Of a stretch of DNA of 64,000 nt, positions 8,484-16,969 are shown one piece after another. How positions within the stretch are numbered: position 1 is the stretch's first letter; each line of letters starts with the position of its first letter. The position numbers and the translations under genes were made by a program. The notes beneath the pieces were generated by a model that saw only the letters and a program-made list of their open reading frames with translations, was not told the origin of the DNA and did no database searches. This DNA comes from Geitlerinema sp. PCC 9228 (GTDB lineage: Bacteria > Cyanobacteriota > Cyanobacteriia > Cyanobacteriales > PCC-9228): NCBI RefSeq assembly GCF_001870905.1, contig NZ_LNDC01000140.1, forward strand, positions 1-64,000. The letters are read 5' to 3'.

Positions 8484-10226
8484 ATGGCATCGGAAAAACC
8501 GCTCGGATCTGTTATTCAAGGTTCCCTCAGCGAAGGTCTCGAAGTTCGCCTGCATCCAGACGTTTCCGTCGAAGACATGCGGGTTGGTAAATTTTTGGTG
8601 GTTCGTGGCAGGCGGTCGTACTTTTTCTGCTTGCTAACGGATGTGTCTCTAGGCGCTGCCAGCCAGCGTATTCTAGCCAATCCTCCCCAGCCAGAAGATG
8701 ACTTTTTGCAAGACGTGCTTTCCGGCGGCGGTACCTATGCCACCATCGACCTCACCCCCATGTTGATGCTTACCTTTACAGACATCGACGCCTCCCAGAA
8801 CGCTGCCAGTAGGGAAAATACAGAAAACCAGCCAGAAAAACAACAAAAAGATACATCCCTTGCTTCCTTCGACGCGCAAACCAGTGCCAACTTAGAACTG
8901 CGACCGGTGAAAACCATTCCTTCTCACTTTTCCCAAGTTTATGATGCCACCGAGTCCGATTTTCGCCACGTTTTTGGATGGGAGGACGATCCCCACCGCA
9001 AGAATTTTTCCATTGGCAAGCCGTTGGATATGGATGTACCGGTATGTTTGGATTTGGAACGCTTTGTAGAGCGCAGCAATGGCGTGTTTGGCAAGTCTGG
9101 AACCGGGAAATCATTTCTGACGCGGTTGTTGCTGGCAGGAACCATCCGCAAGCAAGCAGCGGTGAATTTGATTTTTGACATGCACTCGGAGTACGGTTGG
9201 GAAGCACCCTGCGAAGGCAAGCAGCTGACGACGGTGAAAGGGTTGCGGCAATTGTTTCCCGATCGCGTCAAAATTTATACCCTCGATCCGGTTTCCACCC
9301 GCCGCCGCGGCATTCGCGATGCCCAAGAATTGCGCCTCAGCTACGACCAAATTGAAATTGAGGATATTTCCCTACTGCGCAATGAGTTAAATTTGTCGGA
9401 AGCAAGTTTGGAAAACGCGCAAATTCTCTACAATGAGTTTAGCTGGGCTTGGATTGTGGAACTGCTCGGCATGGATAATGAGGAAATTGAGGCGTTTTGC
9501 GAAAACCGACGGGGAAATAAGGCGTCGATTATGGCGCTACAGCGCAAGCTTATGCGTTTGGACCAGTTGAAATACATGCGCAATGCGTCTGCCCATAACT
9601 ATGTCAATCAGATTTTGGAAGATTTGGAATCGGGCAAGCATGTGGTGATTGAATTTGGGTCGCAGTCGGATATGCTTTCTTATATGCTGGCGACGAATGT
9701 GATTGCCCGGCGGATTCACAAGGCGTATGTGGAGAAAACCGAGCGGTTTTTGCAGTCGAAAGACCCCAGCGATCGCCCGCGCCAGCTGATGATTACCATC
9801 GAAGAGGCACACCGCTTCCTCGACCCCAGTACGGTACGCCAAACCATTTTTGGGATTATTGCCCGGGAGATGCGCAAGTATTTTGTGACGTTGCTGGTGG
9901 TCGACCAACGTCCTTCTGGTATTGACAGCGAAGTGATGTCCCAGGTAGGTACCCGGATTACAGCTTTGTTGAACGATGAAAAAGATATCGATGCCATTTT
10001 TACGGGGGTTTCCGGTGGTCAGAATTTGCGATCGGTGCTTGCCAAGCTTGATTCCAAACAGCAGGCTTTGATTTTGGGGCATGCGGTGCCCATGCCGGTG
10101 GTGGTGCAAACGCGCGCCTACGACAGCCAGTTTTACGAGGAAATTGGCGATACCCAGTGGGAACAGGAAGACACCGAAACGCTATTGCAAGCTGCTGACG
10201 CTGCCAGAGCTGACTTGGGATTCTAG
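8484..10226 (+). CDS. HerA-like ATPase (HAS-barrel, DUF87)
   Basis: A 580-residue P-loop ATPase of the HerA/FtsK superfamily. The N-terminal 100 residues (LGSVIQGSLSEGLEVRLH, VGKFLVVRG) look like a HAS barrel; a charged linker follows; Walker A is GKSGTGKSFL near residue 205; the Walker B strand is LMITIEEAHRF near residue 440, and VVDQRPSGID is the sensor segment. Archaeal HerA is a hexameric DNA pump paired with the nuclease NurA. No nuclease gene is adjacent, so the role here (DNA translocation, repair or phage defence) is open. ATG 8484 is preferred to an in-frame TTG at 8454. A strong promoter begins 20 bases after the stop. Confidence 0.85.
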   Translation: MASEKPLGSVIQGSLSEGLEVRLHPDVSVEDMRVGKFLVVRGRRSYFFCLLTDVSLGAASQRILANPPQPEDDFLQDVLSGGGTYATIDLTPMLMLTFTDIDASQNAASRENTENQPEKQQKDTSLASFDAQTSANLELRPVKTIPSHFSQVYDATESDFRHVFGWEDDPHRKNFSIGKPLDMDVPVCLDLERFVERSNGVFGKSGTGKSFLTRLLLAGTIRKQAAVNLIFDMHSEYGWEAPCEGKQLTTVKGLRQLFPDRVKIYTLDPVSTRRRGIRDAQELRLSYDQIEIEDISLLRNELNLSEASLENAQILYNEFSWAWIVELLGMDNEEIEAFCENRRGNKASIMALQRKLMRLDQLKYMRNASAHNYVNQILEDLESGKHVVIEFGSQSDMLSYMLATNVIARRIHKAYVEKTERFLQSKDPSDRPRQLMITIEEAHRFLDPSTVRQTIFGIIAREMRKYFVTLLVVDQRPSGIDSEVMSQVGTRITALLNDEKDIDAIFTGVSGGQNLRSVLAKLDSKQQALILGHAVPMPVVVQTRAYDSQFYEEIGDTQWEQEDTETLLQAADAARADLGF

Positions 10227-10246
10227 AGATTTTCCCCGGACTGGGC

Positions 10247-10275
10247 TTGACTCTGTAGTATTTGTGTAGTATTAT
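10247..10275 (+). promoter_or_regulatory. Near-consensus sigma-70 promoter
   Basis: TTGACT (10247-10252) and TATTAT (10270-10275) are separated by exactly 17 bases, a near-consensus housekeeping promoter. It sits just after the HerA-like gene and points toward the sigma factor gene, 550 bases away. Transcription should begin near 10282. It either makes a separate non-coding RNA or an unusually long leader for the sigma gene. Confidence 0.65.
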
Positions 10276-10281
10276 AGAACT

Positions 10282-10555
10282 TAACAGATAAAAGTATTGT
10301 CTCGCTTTGAAAACTGCTGTCCGTAAAGCTGTTGGTTGTTAGCTTGCGTCGGTATTTTTACGGCTTGTCCCCCAGGAAAAGTTGAAAAGATAGAGCAGCA
10401 CGTAGGGTGCTGCCTGCAAGCAAGGCAGTGGTTTGCTGCTGTGAAGCTGCGCTCGGCGATCGCGAGCGGTGTTACTGTGTTGCCTGTTAGGTCGGCATCT
10501 CTGCTAGTCAGGGCTTGCTTGTAGGGAGCTTATCGTAAAAACCCCCCAAGTTTTT
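10282..10555 (+). ncRNA. Candidate structured non-coding RNA or long leader
   Basis: The stretch after the strong promoter has no convincing coding frame but several nested inverted repeats: CCGTAAA with TTTACGG (about 10320-10371), GCAGCAC / GTGCTGC with a 5-base loop (about 10395-10415), GCTCG / CGAGC around a HIP1 site (about 10450-10467) and CCCCAA / TTGGGG with a 4-base loop (10536-10551). The last hairpin is not followed by T on the plus strand; in the minus direction it is followed by GGTTTTT, so it may terminate minus-strand transcripts instead. I could not match it by eye to 6S RNA, RNase P RNA, tmRNA or SRP RNA. Confidence 0.4.
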
Positions 10556-10827
10556 GGGGAAACCTAGGGAAGGAACCCTCCTTTCATCTACTCGTCCTCC
10601 AATGCAATAATAGATTGTAGTGGCCAAACTCGTAACCAGTTCGACATTACAAAAAGCAAGTGCGGGGTACCTGGATGAGTTGCATGGGAAACAAATTGGG
10701 AACCCTAAACTAGGAAAGCTTAATTCGTCTTTTCACCTTTTCCCATAACGATTGCAGCACTAGTGGCTTGAGCGTGCGGTGAGAGACCCTGATTACCACT
10801 TTGTTGACGGAGTCCACATCAAAGATT

Positions 10828-11811
10828 ATGCCGAACAATAATCCCCAAACTGAAAAAAATAATGCTAGGTTCACGGCCGATACGGTACGAGCCTATTTGC
10901 ATGAAATTGGTCGCGTTCCCTTGCTAACCCACGAACAGGAAATTATCTATGGGAAGCAAGTACAGGAAATGGTGCGTTTGCGCTCGATCGAAGAGAAGTT
11001 GCAAGAAAATTTGCAGCGGGCGCCAACCGAACAAGAGTGGGCAGAAGCGGCCAATCTAGATGCAAGCGATCTCAAGCAAGCAATGCAGCGCGGCGCGCGG
11101 GCGAAAAAACGGATGATCGAAGCCAACCTGCGTTTGGTCGTTGCCATTGCTAAGAAATATCAAAAGCGCAACATGGAATTTTTGGATCTCATCCAAGAAG
11201 GTACTTTGGGATTGGAACGCGGCGTAGAAAAATTCGACCCAACGCGGGGGTATAAGTTCTCTACCTATGCCTACTGGTGGATTCGTCAAGCGATTACCCG
11301 GGCGATCGCCCAACAGGCGCGGACCGTACGCTTGCCCATCCACATTACCGAAAAACTGAACAAAATCAAGAAAGTTCAGCGGGAACTAGCCCAGCGCCTG
11401 GGTCGCCATCCCAACGCCAACGAACTGGCGGCGGAATTGGAACTCGATCCAGCCCAAATTCGGGATTACCTGACTTTAGCCCGGCAACCTGTTTCTTTGG
11501 ACATGCAGGTAGGTGATAACCAAGATACGGAGTTGCAGGAACTGCTAGAGGATGAAAGCGCTTCTCCCGAAGATTACACCACCCAAACCCTCCTGCGTCA
11601 AGACCTGGAAACCATGATGTCCAATTTGACGCCCCAACAGCGGGATGTCATTGCTCTGCGCTTTGGTTTGCACGATGGTAGAAAGCTGTCTTTAGCCAAA
11701 GTTGGGGAACAGCTTGGTTTGAGCCGCGAACGGGTTCGCCAGCTGGAAAACCAAGCCCTAACGCAACTGCGCCGGCGTCGTGCCACCGTTAAAGAGTATC
11801 TAGCGAGCTAG
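10828..11811 (+). CDS. Group 2 RNA polymerase sigma-70 factor (SigB/SigD-like)
   Basis: A 327-residue sigma factor. It opens with region 1.2 (DTVRAYLHEIGRVPLLTHEQEI), followed by region 2 with LRLVVAIAKKYQKR and the core-binding/-10 recognition block DLIQEGTLGLERGVEKFDPTRGYKF..WWIRQAI, region 3, and a region 4 helix-turn-helix (LSLAKVGEQLGLSRERVRQLENQAL). It lacks the long region 1.1 of SigA, as group 2 cyanobacterial factors (SigB-SigE) do; the sequence looks closest to SigB/SigD, but the exact class needs a tree. Such factors direct stress, light or dark responses. ATG at 10828 follows an ACGGAG about 15 bases upstream; an upstream in-frame TTG at 10801 is less likely. Confidence 0.93.
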   Translation: MPNNNPQTEKNNARFTADTVRAYLHEIGRVPLLTHEQEIIYGKQVQEMVRLRSIEEKLQENLQRAPTEQEWAEAANLDASDLKQAMQRGARAKKRMIEANLRLVVAIAKKYQKRNMEFLDLIQEGTLGLERGVEKFDPTRGYKFSTYAYWWIRQAITRAIAQQARTVRLPIHITEKLNKIKKVQRELAQRLGRHPNANELAAELELDPAQIRDYLTLARQPVSLDMQVGDNQDTELQELLEDESASPEDYTTQTLLRQDLETMMSNLTPQQRDVIALRFGLHDGRKLSLAKVGEQLGLSRERVRQLENQALTQLRRRRATVKEYLAS

Positions 11812-11884
11812 AAGCTAGAAGCTAGAACGCACAACCCCAAGCAGGGACATGATGCCATCCATCGGCAGACAAATTTTGGAGATC

Positions 11885-11926
11885 GAGAGGGGGAAGGTTA
11901 TACTTAGCACCTCCCTCTCTATTATT
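11885..11926 (+). terminator. Likely terminator after the sigma factor gene
   Basis: An imperfect inverted repeat GAGAGGGGGAAGGT / ACCTCCCTCTC with a short AT-rich loop is followed by TATTATTT, 70 bases after the sigma gene stop. Just before it, GCTAGAA is repeated three times in tandem (about 11806-11826). Confidence 0.5.
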
Positions 11927-11970
11927 TGGAAGCTGTTGATGTTTTGCTAGCAAACTTACGATTTTTTAAC

Positions 11971-12009
11971 AATTCCTGAGAATCTACCAAATGGTATCCC
12001 TAAGGAATT
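11971..12009 (+). promoter_or_regulatory. Nested dyad upstream of the DUF7219 gene
   Basis: AATTCCT (11971-11977) pairs with AGGAATT (12003-12009), and inside lies a second palindrome TACC-AAAT-GGTA. TTTGAG follows. It could be a second terminator or an operator or attenuator for the small gene starting at 12217. No known binding-site consensus is matched. Confidence 0.3.
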
Positions 12010-12216
12010 TTTGAGTATTTTTACTTATAGTCAAAGGTTAAAACTCAGTTAAACTATCCTATAGAGCCAAGGTCAAATCGACTCCTACTGCCGTTTTCCA
12101 GGACATCAACTTGGTCTAGCAAACCCCAACGAACCTGAGGAGGTGGTCTCAAAAACAGCAAAAAAAGCAATATTTCTTAAACTTCAAATCCAAGCATTTT
12201 TGCGGAGGTAATTCCT

Positions 12217-12465
12217 ATGGCACCAGAACTGCAAGACTTCCTGTATCCCCGCCGTCGCTACAACGGTTCTTTTAGTTTGGAAAATTTGGCCTTTGACGCC
12301 AACTTACAGGAGTTCGCGCAAAAAGTGAACTACATTTGTAATTTGGAAAACGGAGGGAAAATGACCCCCGACCAAGCTTATGAAGAGATTAAAACGCTTT
12401 GGAAGGAACTCAAACGCTCGAAAAAGCAGCTAAAATTGTCCTCTGCCGACGACTCCGAGCAATAA
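12217..12465 (+). CDS. DUF7219 family small protein
   Basis: An 82-residue soluble protein with PELQDFLYPRRRYNGSF near the start, then FDANLQEFAQKVNYICNLENGGKM and a Lys-rich C-terminus (KTLWKELKRSKKQLK). I recognise it as a small conserved cyanobacterial protein of unknown function, to my knowledge DUF7219. GCGGAGGTAATTCCT before the ATG is an excellent Shine-Dalgarno, so it is probably well translated. It stands alone, converging on argD; CCCTCC-GTTT-GGGGAGG (12569-12585) between them may serve as a weak terminator. Confidence 0.85.
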   Translation: MAPELQDFLYPRRRYNGSFSLENLAFDANLQEFAQKVNYICNLENGGKMTPDQAYEEIKTLWKELKRSKKQLKLSSADDSEQ

Positions 12466-12683
12466 GAACGGAGGGCAGGAACCCCGAAAACAGCTAAGGT
12501 CTGAACCTACGGTTTGATTTTGCCAGTTTGTGTCTACAATATTGGATTGGACAACAGCTGTTTAAAGACCCTCCGTTTGGGGAGGCGAAAACTAGAGATA
12601 TAAATATTGTAGACCTTCTGGCGGTCAAGTCAAGAGTTTTGGAAAATTTCCTTTTCGGAACCAGTTTCTAGCCATCGGAGCAA

Positions 12684-13970
12684 CTAGCGATCGCTGCCAG
12701 CCAGTTTGGCCAAAACCTTCTCCACCATCCCAATTGCTCGGTCTACTTCTGCCTCGCTGACAATCAGCGGCGGTACGAAACGCACCACCTTCGGTCCTGC
12801 CGGCACCAGCAACAACCCCGCTTCAATCGCCGCTTTTACCACATCAAGAGCCTTCAGGTCGATATCCGCCGCCAGTTCCATACCATCAATCAAACCCCAG
12901 CCGCGAACTTGAGTAACTAGGTGGGGATATCGATTGGCGATCGCTTGCAAACCAGCACGCAACTGTTCGCCGCGGGCACTTACCCCTTCCAAAAACCCAT
13001 CTGTTTCCAAAACCTGCGCCACGCACAGAGCCGCCGCACAAGCAAACGGATTACCACCGAACGTACTGGCATGATCGCCCGGTTGCAACACATTACAAGA
13101 TTCTTTACACAACATCGCGCCAATGGGAATGCCACCGCCCAATCCTTTAGCAGAGGTAAACACATCCGGTTCGATGCCAAGATGTTCGTACCCCCAAAGT
13201 TTGCCCGTGCGCCCCATGCCCGCCTGAACTTCATCGAGAATTAACAAAATCCCCTTTTCATCGCAAATCCGGCGTACCGCGTGGAAATATTCCCGCTCGC
13301 CCGGACGAACACCCCCTTCCCCTTGCAGGGGTTCCAGGAGAATAGCAGCACAGGTGCGTTTTTCCGCATCCAAATCGGCGATCGCAGCTTCGATGGCAGC
13401 AATATCGTTAAAAGGCACGTAGGTAAATCCCGGCACCAGGGGATGAAAATCCTTTTGGTACTTGGGTTGTCCAGTCGCCGTAATCGTCGCCAACGTCCTA
13501 CCGTGGAAGCTGGATTGTGCCGTAATCATCGCCGGTTCATCAATGCCCAAAACCGTGCGAGCGTACTTGCGCGCCAGTTTGATCGCTGCTTCATTGGCTT
13601 CTGCCCCAGAATTGCAGAAAAAGACGCGATCGGCACAGGAATTTTGCACCAACCAAGCAGCCAATTGCCCCTGTTCGGGAATGTAATACAAATTGGAGAC
13701 GTGATGGAGCTTTTGGATTTGCTGGGTCAGTGCCGCCACCAGCGCCGGGTGGGCGTGACCAAGGGCACAGGTAGCAATCCCCGCCACAAAATCCAAATAG
13801 GAGCGTCCTTGGGGATCGCGAACAACGCACCCTTGACCCCGTTCCAAGGTCAGGTCAAAGCGTCCGTAGGTTTTCATGACATAGGCATCAAAACCCGAAG
13901 GCGTCGCTGCCCAGTCGGTTCGGTTTTCGGATGGGGGAAAACTTTGGGATACCAAGATTTGCTCCGTCAA
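12684..13970 (-). CDS. argD: Acetylornithine aminotransferase ArgD
   Basis: A class III PLP aminotransferase that makes N-acetylornithine from N-acetylglutamate semialdehyde in arginine synthesis. It has GIATCALGHAHPAL, NSGAEANEAAIKLAR, SSFHGRT, ILLEPLQGEGGVRP, LILDEVQAGMGRTG and the PLP lysine in FTSAKGLGGGIPIGAM. Family homology covers FDAYVMKTYGRFDLTLERG, so the start lies upstream of the first ATG (M32). TTG at 13970 gives 428 residues; TTG at 13955 is better placed behind ACGGAG and may be the true start. An in-frame stop lies shortly upstream, so the choice is between these. Confidence 0.94.
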   Translation of the reverse strand: MTEQILVSQSFPPSENRTDWAATPSGFDAYVMKTYGRFDLTLERGQGCVVRDPQGRSYLDFVAGIATCALGHAHPALVAALTQQIQKLHHVSNLYYIPEQGQLAAWLVQNSCADRVFFCNSGAEANEAAIKLARKYARTVLGIDEPAMITAQSSFHGRTLATITATGQPKYQKDFHPLVPGFTYVPFNDIAAIEAAIADLDAEKRTCAAILLEPLQGEGGVRPGEREYFHAVRRICDEKGILLILDEVQAGMGRTGKLWGYEHLGIEPDVFTSAKGLGGGIPIGAMLCKESCNVLQPGDHASTFGGNPFACAAALCVAQVLETDGFLEGVSARGEQLRAGLQAIANRYPHLVTQVRGWGLIDGMELAADIDLKALDVVKAAIEAGLLLVPAGPKVVRFVPPLIVSEAEVDRAIGMVEKVLAKLAGSDR

Positions 13971-14167
13971 CTTCCAGCACGTCTACAGCAATTTTGCGAA
14001 AATTTTTGATGCTTGGCAAGCGCTTCCGGAGGAGTTGGCGATCGCCTGTTAACAAAAACCGCTAGGTATATTAGGATCGAGGGCAGAGAATTTCGCTACG
14101 CTACGGGGAATTGTTCGGTCTTCACCAGCGCGATCGCTTCCCGTAGACAGGACTCCGCTCGTTTTGG

Positions 14168-14374
14168 TCACGATAGTTTCAAAGCGCTAACCGGCACCTC
14201 ATCCCAGGAACTCACCGTACGCAAGTTCACTTGCCACCCCGCTTGCTTTTGTTCTTCATTCAAATCGGCAAGAAACGATTGGTAGCATTCTTGAGCTTTT
14301 TGTTCGTCACAACAGGCAATACAAGCGTACACTAAACCAGAAGGATCGATTTGTTCGTTGACCCAGATTGTCAT
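14168..14374 (-). CDS. Small conserved-looking hypothetical protein
   Basis: A 68-residue protein beginning MTIWVNEQIDPSGLVYAC, with closely spaced cysteines in CIACCDEQKAQEC and a helical middle (QSFLADLNEEQKQAG). No membrane segment or signal peptide. It lies between argD (minus) and PBP2 (plus), divergent from the latter, so it may share that promoter region. I do not recognise a named family; the composition looks like a genuine small cytosolic protein. The C-terminus lies close to HIP1-containing repeat-like DNA at 14100-14165. Confidence 0.55.
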   Translation of the reverse strand: MTIWVNEQIDPSGLVYACIACCDEQKAQECYQSFLADLNEEQKQAGWQVNLRTVSSWDEVPVSALKLS

Positions 14375-14485
14375 AACCGTTTAAAGACCCCGCATTTCTC
14401 TGTTTTTCGCCAACATGCTGCCCACCAGCCATTTGGTAAGCAGTGGATAAATAAATAACGATAGCCTAACAAAGGTTTGAGAACA

Positions 14486-16291
14486 ATGGCTAGCGGAATC
14501 TCAATTGCCTCTCGTAGCGAGACAGCCAAAAGAGCGATGGCACGATCGCGGCGTGCCATTATCGTGATGCTGGCGATTACCAGCTTCATGGGAGTGTACG
14601 TAGCGCGATTGGCCCAGCTGCAACTAATAGAAGGTCCCCAATATCGCGAACAAGCCAATGAAAATCGCATTCGTTTAGTGCCCCTGCCCGCCGCCCGCGG
14701 CAACATTCTCGACCGCCACGGCAACATTTTAGCCTCCAATCACCTAACGCGATCGGTGTACCTCTGGCCCAGAGAACAATCACCCCAAGAGTGGAAAGCC
14801 ACCGCTGCCAAGCTAGCCGCAATTTTAGAGGTTTCCCAAACCGAAATCGTCCAAAAATTGGACCGGGCAGGGTATCGCTCTTCCATGCCCGTACGCATCG
14901 TCCGCATGCTGGATTTAGACACTTTTGTAGAGCTAGCGGAACGTTCCCAGGAATTTCCCGGATTGGAAGTACGCGGCGAATCCAGTCGCTTTTATCCCAA
15001 CGGAAATTTAGCCGCCCATATTTTGGGCTATATCGGCGAAGCCACCGAAAAAGACCTGCAAAACAACCCCGACTACCCTTTAGGGGTCATCGTGGGCAAA
15101 ATGGGCGTCGAGCGCAGCAGCAACGAACAGTTGGTGGGCAAATGGGGACAATTGCTGGTGGAAATTAATGCTGCTGGAGAAGAGTTGCGAGAGCTGGGCA
15201 AACGCCCCCCCAGCAGCGGTAACGCCATACGGCTGACCCTAGACCAGCAATTGCAAAAGCAAGCCGAATCTTTGTTGGGGAAAAACAAAGGAGCGGCGGT
15301 GGTGCTGGATGTCAATACCGGTGCCGTGTTGGCAATGGCAAGTTCCCCTAGTTTCGACCCCAATATTTTTACTGGCAAAGTTACTTCCAGTCAGTGGCAG
15401 CGCCTGCAAGCGGAGGGAACCTTTGTTAATCGGGCTTTGCAGGGGTATCCCCCCGGAAGTACGTTTAAAATCGTGACGGCTACGGCGGGGTTGGAGTCGG
15501 ACCAGTTTTTCCCCGGTTCGGTGCTGTACACGCCGGATTATATTACAGTGGGCGGATTGAGATTTTACGAACATAGCAGCGGTTACGGTTATATTGGATT
15601 TCGAGATGCGCTGGCGTTTAGTAGCAATACCTTTTTCTATCAAGTGGGATTGGCTGTGGGGGCACCGGAAATTGCCAAATGGGGTCGTAAGTTAGGCATT
15701 GGCGGCAGCATTAATTTGGATTTGTTGGGACTGGATGGCGGTACGGAGGGGTTTTTACCAACGCCACAATCCAAACAAAGGGAGTACGGCGAACCTTGGT
15801 ATGCTGGGGATACAGTGACCACAGCCATCGGACAGGGATTGGTGCTGGCAACGCCTTTGGAACTGGCGGTGATGGTGGCTACCATTGCCAACGGTGGCGC
15901 GCGCGTACAACCTCATTTGCTGGCTCGGCAAACCAATACCCCACAAACCAAACCGATTCCCACTGGCGTTGCTCCGTCTACGATTTCTAAGGTTCGTCAG
16001 GGGTTGGTGGCGGTGGTGGAAGAAGGTACGGCTCGAAGCCTCAATCGGGATTCCCTACCGCTGACTGCTGGCAAAACCGGTACGGCGGAGGTGGTGGGGA
16101 AAAAATCCCACGCGCTCTATGTGGCGTACGGTCCGGCGAAAAATCCTGAAATCGCGATCGCGGTGGTGGTGGAAAATGGGGGATACGGTGGTGTGGCTGC
16201 AGCCCCCATTGCGGGACAGTTATTTGAAACCTATTTTACTAGAAAAGACGGCAGGAAGATTGAAAGCTCTGCCTCTTTAGAGCAGGGATGA
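14486..16291 (+). CDS. mrdA: Penicillin-binding protein 2 (transpeptidase for cell elongation)
   Basis: A class B penicillin-binding protein of about 601 residues that cross-links peptidoglycan during elongation, normally with RodA. It has a short cytosolic tail, one membrane anchor (IIVMLAITSFMGVYVARLAQL), the dimerisation motif RGNILDRHGNILA, and the transpeptidase triad: STFK (Ser near residue 325), SSN (near 378) and KTG in AGKTGTAEV (near 529). The ATG at 14486 is preferred to a TTG nine bases upstream. The last dozen residues (from about RKIESSASLEQG) and the TGA lie in a sequence that matches a tnpB-tail repeat, so the C-terminus appears to be supplied by transposon DNA. The catalytic part is unaffected. 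Confidence 0.92.
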   Translation: MASGISIASRSETAKRAMARSRRAIIVMLAITSFMGVYVARLAQLQLIEGPQYREQANENRIRLVPLPAARGNILDRHGNILASNHLTRSVYLWPREQSPQEWKATAAKLAAILEVSQTEIVQKLDRAGYRSSMPVRIVRMLDLDTFVELAERSQEFPGLEVRGESSRFYPNGNLAAHILGYIGEATEKDLQNNPDYPLGVIVGKMGVERSSNEQLVGKWGQLLVEINAAGEELRELGKRPPSSGNAIRLTLDQQLQKQAESLLGKNKGAAVVLDVNTGAVLAMASSPSFDPNIFTGKVTSSQWQRLQAEGTFVNRALQGYPPGSTFKIVTATAGLESDQFFPGSVLYTPDYITVGGLRFYEHSSGYGYIGFRDALAFSSNTFFYQVGLAVGAPEIAKWGRKLGIGGSINLDLLGLDGGTEGFLPTPQSKQREYGEPWYAGDTVTTAIGQGLVLATPLELAVMVATIANGGARVQPHLLARQTNTPQTKPIPTGVAPSTISKVRQGLVAVVEEGTARSLNRDSLPLTAGKTGTAEVVGKKSHALYVAYGPAKNPEIAIAVVVENGGYGGVAAAPIAGQLFETYFTRKDGRKIESSASLEQG

Positions 16292-16330
16292 AAAGCGATC
16301 CGTGCGGCTTGAGCCGCCGTCAAAATCAAG
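16258..16330 (+). repeat. tnpB-tail-like repeat over the PBP2 stop codon
   Basis: In one frame this reads RLKALPL-stop-SRDEKRSVRLEPP, which parallels the RLEALSLERREEKR reading of the larger repeats at 23700 and 45898, and its bases align with a degenerate copy on the minus strand at 48497-48583 (shared GCAGGGATGAAAAGCGA). It is followed by GCGGC-TTGA-GCCGC, a hairpin. I read it as a scar of an IS200/IS605-type element. Confidence 0.5.
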
Positions 16331-16618
16331 TCAATGTACTAGAATCTAGAAAAGCAGGCGAAATTGATTGGGGAAACCTATTTTTGTTCATTATGTTGAC
16401 TCTTAGCTACGAATTCTCGCCTCAAGCCGACACGCCGCCAGATTCACGCCATCGAGTCGTGGTGGGAAATCTGTCGGCAAGTTGGGAATGATGGGCTGAG
16501 AGAACGCCAAGATGGGGTTAAATCCCGGAAATCGCCTGTCAACGCCTCGTCTGGGAGGCAAGTATATTCTTCCTGCCGATGCCCCCTAATGCTGTTTCCA
16601 TTGCTTAGACAATTGATT
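16331..16618. other. Gap downstream of PBP2
   Basis: No gene is supported. The sequence after the tnpB-tail-like repeat may be further element debris, for example a short hairpin-rich stretch around CGCCTCGTCTGGGAGGC near 16540-16560. The promoter of the STAS gene must lie here or upstream. Confidence 0.3.
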
Positions 16619-16954
16619 ATGAAAGCTGAAGTGCAATTTGAAGTTATTCAACCGACCGATGTGTTAAATGGCCCCAATACGGCTGCCCTGCGCAAACAAG
16701 TTCAGGCATGTTTGGAAAAAGGGGTCAAGCTGGTTTTGATTGATTTGCAAGATGTAACGTTTATGGATAGCGCCGGCTTGGGGTCTTTGGTGACCATTCT
16801 CAAATCCGTGCGTTCTGCCCAGGGCAAGCTATGTTTGTGTTCGGTGAACGCTCAAATTCGCATGCTGTTTGAGCTGACCGGTATGGATAAGGTGTTTCAA
16901 ATTTACCGCGATCGCGAAGCGTTTAATCAAAACGTCCTCTCCCAAAACGGTTGA
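16619..16954 (+). CDS. STAS-domain anti-sigma factor antagonist
   Basis: A 111-residue single STAS domain of the SpoIIAA/RsbV type. LVLIDLQDVTFMDSAGLGSLV holds the Ser (in DSAG) that a partner kinase phosphorylates, and LFELTGMDKVFQIY is the conserved C-terminal helix. Such proteins free a sigma factor or other target from an anti-sigma kinase when unphosphorylated. No RsbW-like kinase or PP2C phosphatase is nearby, so the partner is unlinked. ATG 16619 starts MKAEVQFEV; an upstream TTG/CTG extension is unlikely. It converges on the DUF3067 gene 15 bases away. Confidence 0.88.
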   Translation: MKAEVQFEVIQPTDVLNGPNTAALRKQVQACLEKGVKLVLIDLQDVTFMDSAGLGSLVTILKSVRSAQGKLCLCSVNAQIRMLFELTGMDKVFQIYRDREAFNQNVLSQNG

Positions 16955-16969
16955 AGGTTGACAAACAGG

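Noticed and set aside
9537-10109. 190-codon minus-strand frame within the HerA-like gene
   Set aside because: Shadow frame antisense to a clear P-loop ATPase; His-rich translation is an artefact of codon usage on the other strand.
10336-10524. 62-codon plus-strand frame in the structured leader
   Set aside because: The translation is not protein-like and the region is better explained by stems; kept as candidate RNA.
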